From Frankiales bacterium (GTDB lineage: Bacteria > Actinomycetota > Actinomycetes > Mycobacteriales > SCTD01): 51,361 nucleotides of DNA. The notes under the pieces are model-generated. The model was not told the DNA's origin, searched no databases, and was given only the letters and a program-made list of their open reading frames with translations. Of the stretch, positions 1-9,210 are shown one piece after another (within the stretch, counting starts at the first letter, position 1; every line of letters begins with the position of its first letter). The stretch is from assembly GCA_025465465.1 (NCBI GenBank), contig JAODND010000076.1, positions 1 through 51,361 on the forward strand. Reading direction: 5' to 3'. The position numbers and the translations under genes were made by a program.

Positions 1-717
1 CTTCGCGCGGCCCTCGAGGTCGTCGTCCGCGACGACGTCGGCGTAGGTGTCGAAGACGTCCTTGTGGCGGAACTCGGCGTTGCCGTCGAGGGTGACCTTG
101 CCGTCGAGGGCGAGGATCTGGCCCTCAGGGGTGCGGACGAGCGGGTTGACCTCGACGAGCGTGGCCTCCTCCTCGACGAACACCTCCCAGAGCTTCTGCA
201 GCACGTCGATGACCTGGTCGCGCACGTCGGCGGGGAAGCCGGCAGCGTCGGCGATCTCGGCAGCCTTGGCGGCGTCGACGCCGACGATCGCGTCGACGGG
301 GACCTTCGCGAGGGCCTCAGGGCGCTCGACCGCGAGCTCCTCGATCTCCATGCCGCCCTCGACGGACGCCATGGCGAGGTAGGTGCGGTTGGCGCGGTCC
401 AGGAGGTAGGAGACGTAGAACTCCTTGTCGATGTCCGACGCCTCGGTCACGAGGACCTTGCGGACCGGCAGGTCCTTGATGACCAGCTTGAGGATGTCGG
501 TGGCGCGGGCCTCCGCCTCGTCGGGCGTCGGGCAGTACTTCACGCCGCCGGCCTTGCCGCGCCCGCCGGCCTTGACCTGGGCCTTGACCATGACGGGCTT
601 GCCGATCTTCTCGGCGGCGGCCCGGGCGTCCGCCGGGTTGTCGACGGTCTCGCCGGCGAACACCGGCACACCGTGCTTGGCGAAGAGCTCCTTCGCCTGG
701 TACTCCATGAGGTCCAC
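1..717 (-). CDS. sucC: Succinyl-CoA synthetase (ADP-forming) beta subunit, 5' part
   Basis: This is the N-terminal 239 codons of a protein normally near 390 residues; the gene runs off the left edge. The translation begins with GTG at 717 as [16 protein letters not shown], the hallmark start of the SucC ATP-grasp domain; an ATG at 708 is the alternative start. SucC with SucD interconverts succinyl-CoA and succinate with nucleotide phosphorylation in the TCA cycle, in the cytoplasm. sucD would be expected just beyond the window. The gene diverges from the secreted hydrolase at 807, leaving about 89 bases for both promoters. The family assignment is secure; the exact start is less so. Confidence 0.95.
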   Translation of the reverse strand, partial: MDLMEYQAKELFAKHGVPVFAGETVDNPADARAAAEKIGKPVMVKAQVKAGGRGKAGGVKYCPTPDEAEARATDILKLVIKDLPVRKVLVTEASDIDKEFYVSYLLDRANRTYLAMASVEGGMEIEELAVERPEALAKVPVDAIVGVDAAKAAEIADAAGFPADVRDQVIDVLQKLWEVFVEEEATLVEVNPLVRTPEGQILALDGKVTLDGNAEFRHKDVFDTYADVVADDDLEGRAK

Positions 718-806
718 GGACGGTCCTGTCAACTGAGGGAGTGAGACGTCCGAGCGTATCCACCGCAACGGCTTCGTTACGACGTGGGATCCGCCACACT
801 CAGCCC

Positions 807-2762
807 ATGCGGCATCTGCTTGTCCTTCTCCTGCTGGCCACCTTCACGCTCCCGGCGACAGCCGAGCCCGTGACCCCGAGCAGGGGCACGCACGCCTTCG
901 CGACCACGGACGCGCTGGTCCCCGTCACCGACGGACCGACGGGCACGCATGCGGCGACCATCGACACCCGGCTGTACGTGCCGGACGACGCGACGGCGCG
1001 GACGCCGCAGCCGGCGGTCCTCATGACGAACGGCTTCGGGCTGTCGAAGACGGCTGCCGAGGTCGTCTCCGAGGCGACCTTCCTGGCCCGGCACGGGTAC
1101 GTCGTGCTGACCTACACCGCCCAGGGCTTCGGCAAGAGCAGTGGCTGCATCACGCTGCAGAGCCGCAGCTACGACGTCAAGGACGCGATGCAGCTCATCA
1201 CCAAGGTGCTGCAGCCCAAGGCATACGTGAAGAAGGACGCCAAGGGCCCCGTCGTCGGCATGGTCGGCGGCTCCTACGGCGGCGGCATCCAGGCCAACGT
1301 CGCGGAGAACGACCCGCGCGTCCGGGCGATCGTCCCGAGCCGCACCTGGAACGACCTGCAGTACTCCCTGGACCCCAACAACTACGTCGCGCCCGGCGAC
1401 CCGACCGGCTTCTCACACGAGCTCAACAGCCAGGGCGTGTTCAAGCTCGAGTGGACGTCGCTGTTCTTCGCGTCCGGTGACCTGGCGCCGGTCGGCGGGG
1501 CACCGCCGAGCGGCAACGCCCAGGGCTCCTGCACGACCGATGCCCTCAACACCGGTGACGTGCCCGGCGTCGTGTGCACCGGCTATCCGACGGCGCTGTG
1601 CGAGACCTACGCCAAGATCGCGCTCACCGGCGACGCCGACGACGCCTCGCGTGCGTTGCTCGCCGACTCCTCGAGCACCACCCAGGTCCTCCGCACTCCC
1701 ACCCTGCTGACCCAGGGCCAGTCGGACACGCTGTTCAACGTCAACGACGCCGTCGCGACCTACACCGCGCTGAAGCGACGCGGCGTCCCCGTCCAGATGA
1801 TCTGGAACTCCGGCGGGCACGGCGGCTACGACTCGCTGCCCGGAGAGTGCGAGGTCTTCGGCGGCGGCACCGGAGGCACCGGGTATCGAGGCCTCGACAG
1901 CTGCTACCTCCCCTTGCGGACGCTGGCGTTCCTCGACCACTGGCTGCGGGGTACGCCGGACCCGTCGCCCGGCTTCACGTGGTACCAGGACTGGCTGCCC
2001 TACAAGGGATCCGGCCCGAGCAACCAGTACGGCTCGGCGACGCAGTTCCCGGCGGACTCGACCCGGACGTGGTCGCTGTCCGGCAGCAGCGCGCTCACCG
2101 CCGGCACCCCGACAGCCGGCAGCGTCACGGTCGTCAACCCCGCCGGTGGCACGCCCGCGGCCTACAGCGAGACCTCGAACTTCAGCGGCCCGGGCAGCAG
2201 TCCGCAGATCACCCTCGCGCCGACGGAGCTCCCTGGGCAGCACGCCGACTTCACGACCGCGCCGTTCGCGGGCGCGCTCGACGTCGTCGGCGTGCCGTCG
2301 CTGCACGTGACGCTCTCGCACGTGGCCCCGACCGACCTGGTGCTCTTCGGCAAGACCTACGACGTGGCCCCGGACGGCACAGCCACCCTGATCCACCGGC
2401 TGATCGCCCCGGTGCGGATCCCGAGCAGCGCCCTCGGCAAGCCGGTCGACGTCAAGCTGCTCGGCTTTGCCCACCGCTTCCTGGCCGGTCACCGACTGCG
2501 ACTCACCCTCGCCACCACCGACCTGACGTCCTACGACAACAAGGCACCGGACGTCATCACGATCTCCACCGGCGCCGGCAGCACCCTGACGGTCAACGCG
2601 CTGGCCGCGCCCCGGACCATCCCCCCGCCCGTCGCCAGGCCGGTGACCCGGCCGCGCACGTCCGGCGGCTCGCTGGCCAGCACCGGGCTGCCCGTCGTCG
2701 TACCCGTCGTCGCCCTGCTGCTCATCGCGGCCGGCGCGGTCTCCCGCCGACGCCGCCGCTGA
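807..2762 (+). CDS. Secreted S15/CocE-like alpha/beta hydrolase with LASTG sorting signal
   Basis: The 651-residue protein starts at ATG 807 because a clean signal peptide (leucine-rich core, ATA-E cleavage region) begins there; the frame is open upstream but lacks signal character. The alpha/beta hydrolase core carries the nucleophile elbow G-G-S-Y-G-G at residues 154-159 (Ser156). A beta-rich second half resembles the C-terminal domain of X-Pro dipeptidyl peptidases and CocE esterases. The C-terminus ends in L-A-S-T-G (623-627), a hydrophobic helix and five arginines: a cell-wall sorting signal of the LAxTG type used by class E sortases. Role: probably a surface peptidase or esterase; the substrate cannot be read from sequence. 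Two more LAxTG proteins occur in this window. Confidence 0.85.
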   Translation: MRHLLVLLLLATFTLPATAEPVTPSRGTHAFATTDALVPVTDGPTGTHAATIDTRLYVPDDATARTPQPAVLMTNGFGLSKTAAEVVSEATFLARHGYVVLTYTAQGFGKSSGCITLQSRSYDVKDAMQLITKVLQPKAYVKKDAKGPVVGMVGGSYGGGIQANVAENDPRVRAIVPSRTWNDLQYSLDPNNYVAPGDPTGFSHELNSQGVFKLEWTSLFFASGDLAPVGGAPPSGNAQGSCTTDALNTGDVPGVVCTGYPTALCETYAKIALTGDADDASRALLADSSSTTQVLRTPTLLTQGQSDTLFNVNDAVATYTALKRRGVPVQMIWNSGGHGGYDSLPGECEVFGGGTGGTGYRGLDSCYLPLRTLAFLDHWLRGTPDPSPGFTWYQDWLPYKGSGPSNQYGSATQFPADSTRTWSLSGSSALTAGTPTAGSVTVVNPAGGTPAAYSETSNFSGPGSSPQITLAPTELPGQHADFTTAPFAGALDVVGVPSLHVTLSHVAPTDLVLFGKTYDVAPDGTATLIHRLIAPVRIPSSALGKPVDVKLLGFAHRFLAGHRLRLTLATTDLTSYDNKAPDVITISTGAGSTLTVNALAAPRTIPPPVARPVTRPRTSGGSLASTGLPVVVPVVALLLIAAGAVSRRRRR

Positions 2763-2805
2763 CGATCCCATCGACGTCCGGCCGGCGCGGGGGCAGGATC
2801 AAGGC

Positions 2806-3291
2806 ATGACGAAACCGATCGCGCCCCGCCCCGGCCTGGACCTGGCCTACCCGCTGTCTCTCGGGGTGTACGCCGACTACTCGCAGGCGCAGCGCGTCGT
2901 CGACTACCTGTCCGACCACGAGTTCGCGGTGAGCAACCTCGCGATCGTCGGCACCGACCTGAAGTCGGTGGAGCGGGTGACCGGGCGGCTCACCCGCCGC
3001 CGGGTCGCGGCGGCTGGCGCGGCGTCCGGCTTCTGGGTGGGCCTGTTCGTCGGCATCGCCTTCGCCCTGTTCAGCTCCTCGGGCCAGGCCGGGTTCCTGC
3101 TCACGACGCCGCTGCTCGGCGCGGCCTTCGGCCTGGTCTACGGCCAGATCGGCTTCTCGGCGCTGACCCGCGGCGGGGCCCGCGACTTCGCGTCGATCAC
3201 CCAGGTCGTGGCGACGAAGTACGAGGTGCTGGTCGAGCACAAGCTGGCCGAGGCGGCCCGGGCGCTGGTCGCCGAGATGCCGCAGACCTAG
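2806..3291 (+). CDS. General stress protein 17M-like membrane protein
   Basis: This 161-residue protein has an N-terminal alpha/beta segment (about 15-60, with the pattern Y-P-L-S-L-G-V-Y and a following A-Q-R-V-V-D-Y-L) that looks like the domain of the general stress protein 17M family. Two glycine-rich membrane segments follow at about 67-85 and 90-115, then a short cytoplasmic tail. The family is widespread in Actinobacteria and its biochemical role is not established. Its TAG stop overlaps the stop of the convergent B12-binding gene by four bases. The family call is by motif reading and is moderately sure; function is unknown. Confidence 0.7.
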   Translation: MTKPIAPRPGLDLAYPLSLGVYADYSQAQRVVDYLSDHEFAVSNLAIVGTDLKSVERVTGRLTRRRVAAAGAASGFWVGLFVGIAFALFSSSGQAGFLLTTPLLGAAFGLVYGQIGFSALTRGGARDFASITQVVATKYEVLVEHKLAEAARALVAEMPQT

Positions 3292-3692
3292 ACGGCCGCT
3301 GCCCCGACGTGGTCGCGGACCCACTGCACGATGGCCGTCGGTGACGCACCGGCGGTGAAGATCTTGGTGACGCCCGCGGCCTCGAGCTCAGCGATGTCGT
3401 CCTCCGGGATGATGCCGCCGCCGAACACCACGACGTCGTCGGCGCCGCGCTCGCGCAGCAGCTCCACGACCCGGGGCATCAGCGTCATGTGCGCCCCCGA
3501 CAGGATCGACAGACCGACCGCGTCGGCGTCCTCTTGCACCGTCGTCTCGACGATCTGCTCCGGGGTCTGGTGCAGCCCGGTGTAGATGACCTCCATGCCG
3601 GCGTCGCGCAGCGCGCGGGCGACGACCTTGGCTCCGCGGTCGTGCCCGTCGAGCCCGGGCTTGGCGACCACCACGCGGATCCGCTCGCTCAT
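3288..3692 (-). CDS. Stand-alone cobalamin-binding domain protein (methylmalonyl-CoA mutase C-domain type)
   Basis: The 134-residue protein is a bare B12-binding domain. It has the D-x-H-x-x-G signature (D15-G-H17-D-R-G20), in which the histidine is the lower axial cobalt ligand, the S-x-L element at S62-I-L, and the G-G-G turn at 91-93. It matches the small subunit of split acyl-CoA mutases such as IcmB of isobutyryl-CoA mutase, or the C-domain of methylmalonyl-CoA mutase. No catalytic large subunit is encoded in the window, so the partner is elsewhere. ATG at 3692 is the start; the gene diverges by 19 bases from the carboxyltransferase, a context that fits propionyl/methylmalonyl-CoA or acyl-CoA metabolism. 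The domain identity is sure, the partner is not. Confidence 0.9.
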   Translation of the reverse strand: MSERIRVVVAKPGLDGHDRGAKVVARALRDAGMEVIYTGLHQTPEQIVETTVQEDADAVGLSILSGAHMTLMPRVVELLRERGADDVVVFGGGIIPEDDIAELEAAGVTKIFTAGASPTAIVQWVRDHVGAAAV

Positions 3693-3711
3693 GCTGCGAG
3701 AGTACGCGGGC

Positions 3712-5103
3712 GTGAGCACCGACTGGCGCGAGCCCCTCCTCGCAGGCGCCACCGCCCTCGAGGTCCCCGTCGCGCGACGCGACCCGGCACGCTGGCCTGC
3801 ATACGTACCGGAGCCGTCGGTGCGGGCACTGGTGCTTGCCGGCGGTGGTGCGGTGGCAGCGGCGTGGGACTTCAGCGTCCAGGGCGGGTCGTACGGCGAG
3901 GACGACGCCGCCATCTTCGCCGCCGCCGTGGACAAGGCCGTCGAGCTCCACGTCCCGCTCGTGACCCTCGTCCGCTCGGGCGGCACCCGGCTCCAGGAGG
4001 GCATGGCTGCGCTCGTCGGCATCCCCCGGGCCCGGTATGCCCTGCGCAGGCTGGCCGAGGCCCACCTCCCGCACCTGTCGGTCGCCGACGCCCCGACCAC
4101 GGGCGGCGTCTGGATCTCGATCGCCTCCGTCGCCGACCTGCGGGTGGCCGTGACCGGCGCGACCGTCGGCTTCGCCGGCCCTCGGGTGGTCGAGGCCTTC
4201 ACCGGCGAGCTGCCCGGGCCGGACAGCCACACCGCCGAGAGCGCGCTGGCGGCCGGCCGGGTCGACGAGGTGCTCACCCGCGAGGGCGCGCTGGCCTGGC
4301 TGCAGGGCGCCCTGCGCACCTGGACCCCCGACCCCTCCGTGATCAACAGGGGATCCCGGCCAGACACGCCGGCGCGTTCCCCCCGCGATCCCCTGGTGAT
4401 CACCAAGAGGTCGGGGTGGGAGCAGGTGCTGGCCGCCCGGAGCCGCACCACCAGCGGGCGGGCGCTGCTGCAGCAGCTGCTCACGGACCCGCTGCCGCTG
4501 CGGGCCCCGCACGGCGACACCACCGTCACGGCGCTGGTCGGTCGGCTGCACGGGCGGCCGGTCGTCGGCGTCGCCCTGGCCGCCGAGCTGAGCCAGCGAC
4601 CGACGGCCGACGGCTACCGGCTGGCCGCCCGCGCCTATGCCCTCGCGGGACGGCTGGACCTCCCTGTCCTCAGCCTGGTCGACACCCCAGGCGCCGACCC
4701 CTCGCCGCAGGCCGAGAAGGACGGCATCGCCGGAGCCATGGGCGAGGCCCTCGACGCCCTGCTGCTCTGTCCCGCGCCCACGCTGGCTCTGGTGCATGGC
4801 GAGGGCGGGTCCGGCGGGGCGCTGGCCGCCGCAGCCGCCGACCTGGTGCTCGTCACCGACGACGCCTACTTCGCGGCCATCGGGCCGGAGGGCGCCACTG
4901 CTGCCCTGCGACGGCCCCGCGAGGAGTGCGCCGACCTGATGCGGATCACGCCCGACGACCTGCTCCGGCTGGGGTTCGCGGACGCGCTCGCCGAGCCCTC
5001 CGACGTACCCGGTCACCTGCAACAGCTGGTGACGCAGGATCGGGAAGAACGCCTGCAACGGCGGGCGGAGCGGTGGTCCGGTCCGTTGCGGGGCCGTGTC
5101 TGA
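3712..5103 (+). CDS. Biotin-dependent carboxyltransferase, fused AccD-like and AccA-like halves
   Basis: The 463-residue protein starts at GTG 3712, which leaves a 19-base divergent gap; the frame is open upstream only over the neighbouring gene. Residues about 35-205 form an AccD-like crotonase fold. Residues about 235-450 are AccA-like, with V-D-T-P-G-A and E-G-G-S-G-G-A, the oxyanion-hole loops of carboxyltransferases. It lacks the N-terminal zinc ribbon of AccD and is shorter than actinobacterial AccD/PccB proteins (about 520 residues). It probably transfers carboxyl from biotin to an acyl-CoA; a malonate-decarboxylase-type role is the alternative. The linker between the halves is encoded by a 65-bp palindromic repeat (4339-4403), also found at 28217. 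Confidence 0.8.
   Translation: MSTDWREPLLAGATALEVPVARRDPARWPAYVPEPSVRALVLAGGGAVAAAWDFSVQGGSYGEDDAAIFAAAVDKAVELHVPLVTLVRSGGTRLQEGMAALVGIPRARYALRRLAEAHLPHLSVADAPTTGGVWISIASVADLRVAVTGATVGFAGPRVVEAFTGELPGPDSHTAESALAAGRVDEVLTREGALAWLQGALRTWTPDPSVINRGSRPDTPARSPRDPLVITKRSGWEQVLAARSRTTSGRALLQQLLTDPLPLRAPHGDTTVTALVGRLHGRPVVGVALAAELSQRPTADGYRLAARAYALAGRLDLPVLSLVDTPGADPSPQAEKDGIAGAMGEALDALLLCPAPTLALVHGEGGSGGALAAAAADLVLVTDDAYFAAIGPEGATAALRRPREECADLMRITPDDLLRLGFADALAEPSDVPGHLQQLVTQDREERLQRRAERWSGPLRGRV
4339..4403. repeat. 65-bp palindromic repeat, copy 1, inside the carboxyltransferase linker
   Basis: The arms are GTGATCAACAGGGGATC (4339-4355) and GATCCCCTGGTGATCAC (4387-4403), pairing at 16 of 17 positions around a 31-base centre that contains CCGGCGCG. 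Copy 2 at 28217-28282 has the same outer 12 bases, the same length within one base and the same CCGGCGCG centre. This copy lies in frame inside a coding sequence and encodes about residues 210-231, exactly between the two catalytic halves. The structure and sequence identity are seen directly; mobility is inferred. Confidence 0.85.
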
Positions 5104-5150
5104 CGGGTGTTTCGCCGCGGACGGCACAGCCCGTCGCCTATGGTCGGCAG

Positions 5151-6113
5151 GTGCTCGACCCCCGCCCCCGGCTGACACGTGCTGCGCGTACGACCCAGCG
5201 CGGCGTCCAGACCGTCTGCACCCCCGCCGGTGTCCGAGGCACGGCCAAGGAGCTGGCCTGGATCACGGCGCACACCGCGCTGTACCCGTTCGGGCTGAGT
5301 GCGGAGAAGCGCCGCACGAAGCACCGCGACGAGCTGGACCGGTTCACCCTCGGCGACCTGCCGCCCGTGCAGCGCGGTCTGGTGATGGGCGACGTCGTCG
5401 CCGCGGGTACGCCGATCGTGCTCGTGCACGGCCTCATCGACAACCGGTCGATCTTCACGCTGCTCCGCCGGGCGCTGCGGCGGCGCGGCTTCGGACGCAT
5501 CATCACGTTCAACTTCAGCCCGCTCGCCCAGGATGTCCGCACCGTCGCCGAGCGCCTGGGCGCGCTCGTCGAACGGACCTGCGAGGAGACCGGCTACGAG
5601 CGGGTGCACGTCGTGGGTCACTCCCTCGGTGGGCTGGTCGCGCGCTACTACGTGCAGCGACTGGGCGGCGACGCACGGGTGCACACGCTCTGCACGCTCG
5701 GGTCCCCCCACGCAGGCACGTCCGCCGCGCGGCTGATCCCCCAGCGCATCGGGCGGCAGCTGCGGCCGGGCTCCGAGCTGCTGCAGGAGCTCACGGCGCC
5801 TGCCCCGGGGATCCGGACGCGGTTCGTGGCCTTCTGGAGCGACCTCGACCAGCTCATCGTGCCCAAGCGGTCCGCCCGCATCGACCACCCGGACCTGGCG
5901 GCCCGCAACGTGCTGCTGCACGGCGTCGGACACATGAGCCTCCCGATCGACGGCCAGGTCGTCCGGGAGATCGCCGCCCTGCTGGCGCACCTCGACGAGC
6001 ACGGCAGCACGCTCACCCCGGGCGTCTCCAACATCCGCGAAGCAGCGACGACTAGCCCGATCGGACTACCCGAGGTTGTGGGAAAGCCCGCTGTTCGGAT
6101 AACGTTGCGGTAA
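5151..6113 (+). CDS. Lipase-like alpha/beta hydrolase
   Basis: The 320-residue protein starts at GTG 5151. It has the oxyanion-region motif V-L-V-H-G near residue 90 and the nucleophile elbow G-H-S-L-G-G, followed by L-V-A-R-Y-Y-V, typical of triacylglycerol lipases and PGAP1-like esterases. Later L-G-S-P-H-A-G-T and a C-terminal H-M-S region supply the usual aspartate and histidine contexts. No signal peptide is obvious at this start, but an amphipathic segment before the domain could associate with membranes. A strong hairpin begins at the stop codon, so it is probably the last gene of its transcript. The substrate is not predictable from sequence. Confidence 0.8.
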   Translation: MLDPRPRLTRAARTTQRGVQTVCTPAGVRGTAKELAWITAHTALYPFGLSAEKRRTKHRDELDRFTLGDLPPVQRGLVMGDVVAAGTPIVLVHGLIDNRSIFTLLRRALRRRGFGRIITFNFSPLAQDVRTVAERLGALVERTCEETGYERVHVVGHSLGGLVARYYVQRLGGDARVHTLCTLGSPHAGTSAARLIPQRIGRQLRPGSELLQELTAPAPGIRTRFVAFWSDLDQLIVPKRSARIDHPDLAARNVLLHGVGHMSLPIDGQVVREIAALLAHLDEHGSTLTPGVSNIREAATTSPIGLPEVVGKPAVRITLR

Positions 6114-6140
6114 CAGGCCACCTCGCTCGAGGTGGCTGTT
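6112..6140 (+). terminator. Hairpin terminator after the lipase-like gene
   Basis: AACAG-G-CCACCTCG, a CT loop and CGAGGTGGCTGTT form a 13-bp stem with one bulged G, beginning within the TAA stop codon. Only two T residues close the 3' side, so it is a U-poor intrinsic terminator or a processing hairpin. It also lies in the leader of the M23 peptidase gene and could affect that transcript. Confidence 0.6.
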
Positions 6141-6197
6141 GCGTGTCGGCACCGTTCAGCCCGTCGACGCGCAGCAAGACGACCGGAGCCTCTGACC

Positions 6198-6875
6198 GTG
6201 CCGCCAGCCCTCGATGCCCCACGCCGCAGTCCCCACCTCGCGCGTGCCCTGCTCCTCGGAGCCTGCGCGCTCGGCCTGCTCGGCCTCGCCGGTGGCAGCC
6301 ACTCCGCCCCCGCGCCGCGGATGTCCACCTCCAGCCAGGCCGGCGGGGCCCCGGACGCCTCGCTCGACCTCGAGCCTCGCGCGCCGCACACCGTGGTGTT
6401 CGCCCAGTCGGTCACGGCGCAGCGCGCCAGCCGATCACGCACCGCGGCCCCCAAGCGCCCGAAGGCGCGGCTCGCTGACCTCTGGATGGCACCGAACCCC
6501 GCTCCGGTCGTCAGCCCCTACGGCATGCGCTGGGGCAAGCTGCACAAGGGCTTGGACTTCGGTGCCGGCTACGGCAGCCCGATCGTCGCGGCCGGGGCCG
6601 GCGTGGTCGTCGGGAGCGGCTACCTCAGCGGCGAGAGCGGCTACGGGATGATCACGATCATCCAGCACAGCAACGGCTACTACACCGCGTACGCCCACCA
6701 GTCCCGCGCCTTCGTCAGCGCGGGCCAGCAGGTCAAGGCCGGCGAGCTGATCGGCCTGGTGGGCTCGACCGGGCACTCGACGGGGCCGCACCTGCACTTC
6801 GAGGTACGCACCGAGGAGCACGGCGGCCAGATCGACCCCAGGCCGTGGCTTCGCGCCCGCGGCGTCGACGTCTAG
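6198..6875 (+). CDS. Secreted M23 family zinc metallopeptidase (LytM type)
   Basis: GTG 6198 is chosen because GGAG lies 9 bases upstream and a signal-type hydrophobic segment (A-L-L-L-G-A-C-A-L-G-L-L-G-L-A) follows a basic stretch. The 225-residue protein has a proline/alanine-rich region and then the M23 fold: zinc ligands in H-K-G-L-D (H-x3-D) and in G-P-H-L-H-F (HxH). This is an intact active site, so it is probably a peptidoglycan endopeptidase acting outside the membrane. No LysM or other wall-binding domain is present. It is convergent with pcrA, the stops being two bases apart. Confidence 0.9.
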   Translation: MPPALDAPRRSPHLARALLLGACALGLLGLAGGSHSAPAPRMSTSSQAGGAPDASLDLEPRAPHTVVFAQSVTAQRASRSRTAAPKRPKARLADLWMAPNPAPVVSPYGMRWGKLHKGLDFGAGYGSPIVAAGAGVVVGSGYLSGESGYGMITIIQHSNGYYTAYAHQSRAFVSAGQQVKAGELIGLVGSTGHSTGPHLHFEVRTEEHGGQIDPRPWLRARGVDV

Positions 6876-6877
6876 CG

Positions 6878-9157
6878 TCAGACCTTCTCGAGGGGGGCGT
6901 AGCGCAGCAGCAGCCACTTGCTGCCGGTGCCCGCCCCGAAGTCGACCTCGGCCTGGCTGGCGTCGCCGAGGCCCTTGGTGGCAGTGACGGTGCCGAGCCC
7001 GAAGGCGTCGTGCGTCACCCGGTCGCCCACCTCGAGCGAGGGGATGGCGCGCAGCCCCGGTGCCTTGCGCGCGGGGTTGCCCGCGACCCGCTCCGCCACC
7101 CGCTCGGCAACTCGTGACAGAGCCGGGGTGCTCGTCACGGTCGACGCCAGCCGTCGCCAGTCCATGAGGTGGGCGGGCAGCTCGTCCAGGAAGCGTGACG
7201 GTGGGTTGTACGACGTCTGGCCCCACGCCATCCGCAGGTGCGAGCGCGTCACGTACAGCTTCTCGCGCGCCCTGGTGATGCCGACGTAGGCGAGCCGCCG
7301 CTCCTCCTGCAGCTCGGCCTGGTCGCCGAGGGTCCGGAGGTGCGGGAAGACCCCGTCCTCGAGGCCCGTGAGGAACACGACGGGGTACTCCAGCCCCTTG
7401 GCGGCATGCAGCGTCATGAGCGTGACGACGCCGCCCGTGCCGTCGGCGTCGGGGATCTGGTCGGCGTCGGCCACGAGCGACACCTGCTCGAGGAACTCCA
7501 GCACGCCGCCGTCGGGCACCCGGTCCTCGAACTCGCGGGCCACGCCGACGAGCTCGCTGAGGTTTTCCACGCGCGACTCGTCCTGCGGGTCGACCGACTC
7601 GCTCAGCTCCCTGAGGTAGCCGGTCTTGTCGAGGACCGCCTCGATCACCTCGGCCGGCGGCATCTTGCCCTCGACCAGGGACCGCAGCTCGTCCATCAGG
7701 TGCGCGAACAGCTGGACGGCGTTGGCCGAGCGGGGCGCGAGACCCGGCACCTCGTCGCAGCGCATCAGCGCCTCGGACAGGCTGATCCGCTCGCGCGTCG
7801 CGAAGTCGACGATGCGGTCCTCGGTCTGGTCGCCGATGCCGCGCCGCGGGGTGTTGAGGATGCGGCGCAGGCTGACCACGTCGGAGGGGTTGGCGAGCAC
7901 CCGGAGGTAGGCCAGCGCGTCGCGGACCTCCTTGCGCTCGTAGAACCGGACGCCGCCGACGACCCGATAGGGCAGCCCCACCCGGATGAAGACCTCCTCG
8001 AACACGCGGGACTGCGCGTTGGTGCGATAGAACACCGCCACCTGCGACGGCTGCGCGGCTCCGCTGTCGACGAGCTTGTCGACCTCCTCGGCGACGAACG
8101 CCGCCTCGTCGTGCTCGTTGTCGGCGACGTAGCCGACGATCAGCTCGCCGTCGCCCGCGTCGGTCCAGAGCCGCTTCTCCTTGCGGCCCTCGTTCCTTGC
8201 GATGACCGCGTTGGCTGCCGTGAGGATCCGCTGCGTGGAGCGGTAGTTCTGCTCGAGCAGCACGACCTTGGCGTCGGGGTAGTCGAGCTCGAAGTCCATG
8301 ATGTTGCGGATGTCGGCGCCACGGAACGCATAGATCGACTGGTCGGCGTCGCCGACGACGCACAGCTCCGCCGCCGGCAGCTCGTCGCCGACCGGCTTGG
8401 TCAGCTCCTTCACCAGGACGTACTGCGCGTGGTTGGTGTCCTGGTATTCGTCGACGAGCACGTGCCGGAAGCGCCGGCGGTAGTGCTCGGCGGTGTCCCC
8501 GAAGGCCTGCAGCAGGTTGACCGTCGTCATGATCAGGTCGTCGAAGTCCATCGCGTTGGCCTCGCGAAGGCGCTGCTGGTAGAGCTTGTAGACCTCGGCA
8601 CGCGTCTGCTCGTGGACGTTGGACGCCTTGCTCGCCGCGGTCTCGTGGTCGATCAGCTCGTTCTTGAGATCGCTGATCTGGTGCGACAGCTGCCGCGCGG
8701 GGAACCGCTTGGGATCCAGGTCGAGGTCGCGGCAGACCAGGGTCATCAGCCGCTGGCTGTCAGCCTGGTCATAGATCGAGAACGTCGTCGTGAAGCCGAG
8801 CTTCTTGGCCTCCGCGCGCAGGATCCGCACGCACGCGGAGTGGAACGTCGACACCCACATCGCGCGGGCCCGACCTCCGACGAGGGCAGCCACCCGGTCC
8901 TTCATCTCGCCGGCGGCCTTGTTGGTGAAGGTGATCGCGAGCACCTCACCGGGCTGCACGGCGCGCGCCGCCAGCAGGTAGGCGACCCGGGTCGTGAGGA
9001 CCTTGGTCTTGCCCGACCCGGCACCCGCGACGATGAGCAGCGGGCTGCCCTCGTGGACCACCGCCTGCCGCTGCTGCGGGTTGAGCCCCTCGAGCAGCCG
9101 CTCGGCCTGGGGGCTGAGCATCGGGGTCTCGAACGGCAGCGCGGTCATCAGCTCCAT
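6878..9157 (-). CDS. pcrA: ATP-dependent DNA helicase PcrA/UvrD
   Basis: The 759-residue protein is a complete superfamily 1A helicase. Walker A is A-G-A-G-S-G-K-T at 44-51, Walker B D-E-Y-Q-D-T-N at 236-242, followed by motifs G-D-A-D-Q-S-I-Y-A-F-R-G-A, Q-N-Y-R-S-T, T-L-H-A-A-K-G-L-E and V-G-I-T-R-A-R. The C-terminal 60 residues form the Tudor-like RNA-polymerase-binding tail (V-G-D-R-V-T-H-D-A-F-G-L-G-T-V). It unwinds DNA 3'-5' in repair and replication restart. ATG 9157 is used; ATG 9148, with GGAG ahead of it, is equally possible. The length matches actinobacterial PcrA. Confidence 0.97.
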   Translation of the reverse strand: MELMTALPFETPMLSPQAERLLEGLNPQQRQAVVHEGSPLLIVAGAGSGKTKVLTTRVAYLLAARAVQPGEVLAITFTNKAAGEMKDRVAALVGGRARAMWVSTFHSACVRILRAEAKKLGFTTTFSIYDQADSQRLMTLVCRDLDLDPKRFPARQLSHQISDLKNELIDHETAASKASNVHEQTRAEVYKLYQQRLREANAMDFDDLIMTTVNLLQAFGDTAEHYRRRFRHVLVDEYQDTNHAQYVLVKELTKPVGDELPAAELCVVGDADQSIYAFRGADIRNIMDFELDYPDAKVVLLEQNYRSTQRILTAANAVIARNEGRKEKRLWTDAGDGELIVGYVADNEHDEAAFVAEEVDKLVDSGAAQPSQVAVFYRTNAQSRVFEEVFIRVGLPYRVVGGVRFYERKEVRDALAYLRVLANPSDVVSLRRILNTPRRGIGDQTEDRIVDFATRERISLSEALMRCDEVPGLAPRSANAVQLFAHLMDELRSLVEGKMPPAEVIEAVLDKTGYLRELSESVDPQDESRVENLSELVGVAREFEDRVPDGGVLEFLEQVSLVADADQIPDADGTGGVVTLMTLHAAKGLEYPVVFLTGLEDGVFPHLRTLGDQAELQEERRLAYVGITRAREKLYVTRSHLRMAWGQTSYNPPSRFLDELPAHLMDWRRLASTVTSTPALSRVAERVAERVAGNPARKAPGLRAIPSLEVGDRVTHDAFGLGTVTATKGLGDASQAEVDFGAGTGSKWLLLRYAPLEKV

Positions 9158-9210
9158 CCTAGGAGCGGGTACGACGATCTCGGCCCGCCCCTGTGGGCCC
9201 CGGCTCCTCG

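Noticed and set aside
6114..6197. The leader of the M23 peptidase gene might hold a c-di-AMP (ydaO) riboswitch, common before such genes in Actinobacteria.
   Set aside because: The conserved core sequence elements are not present and the region is too short; only a terminator-like hairpin is seen.
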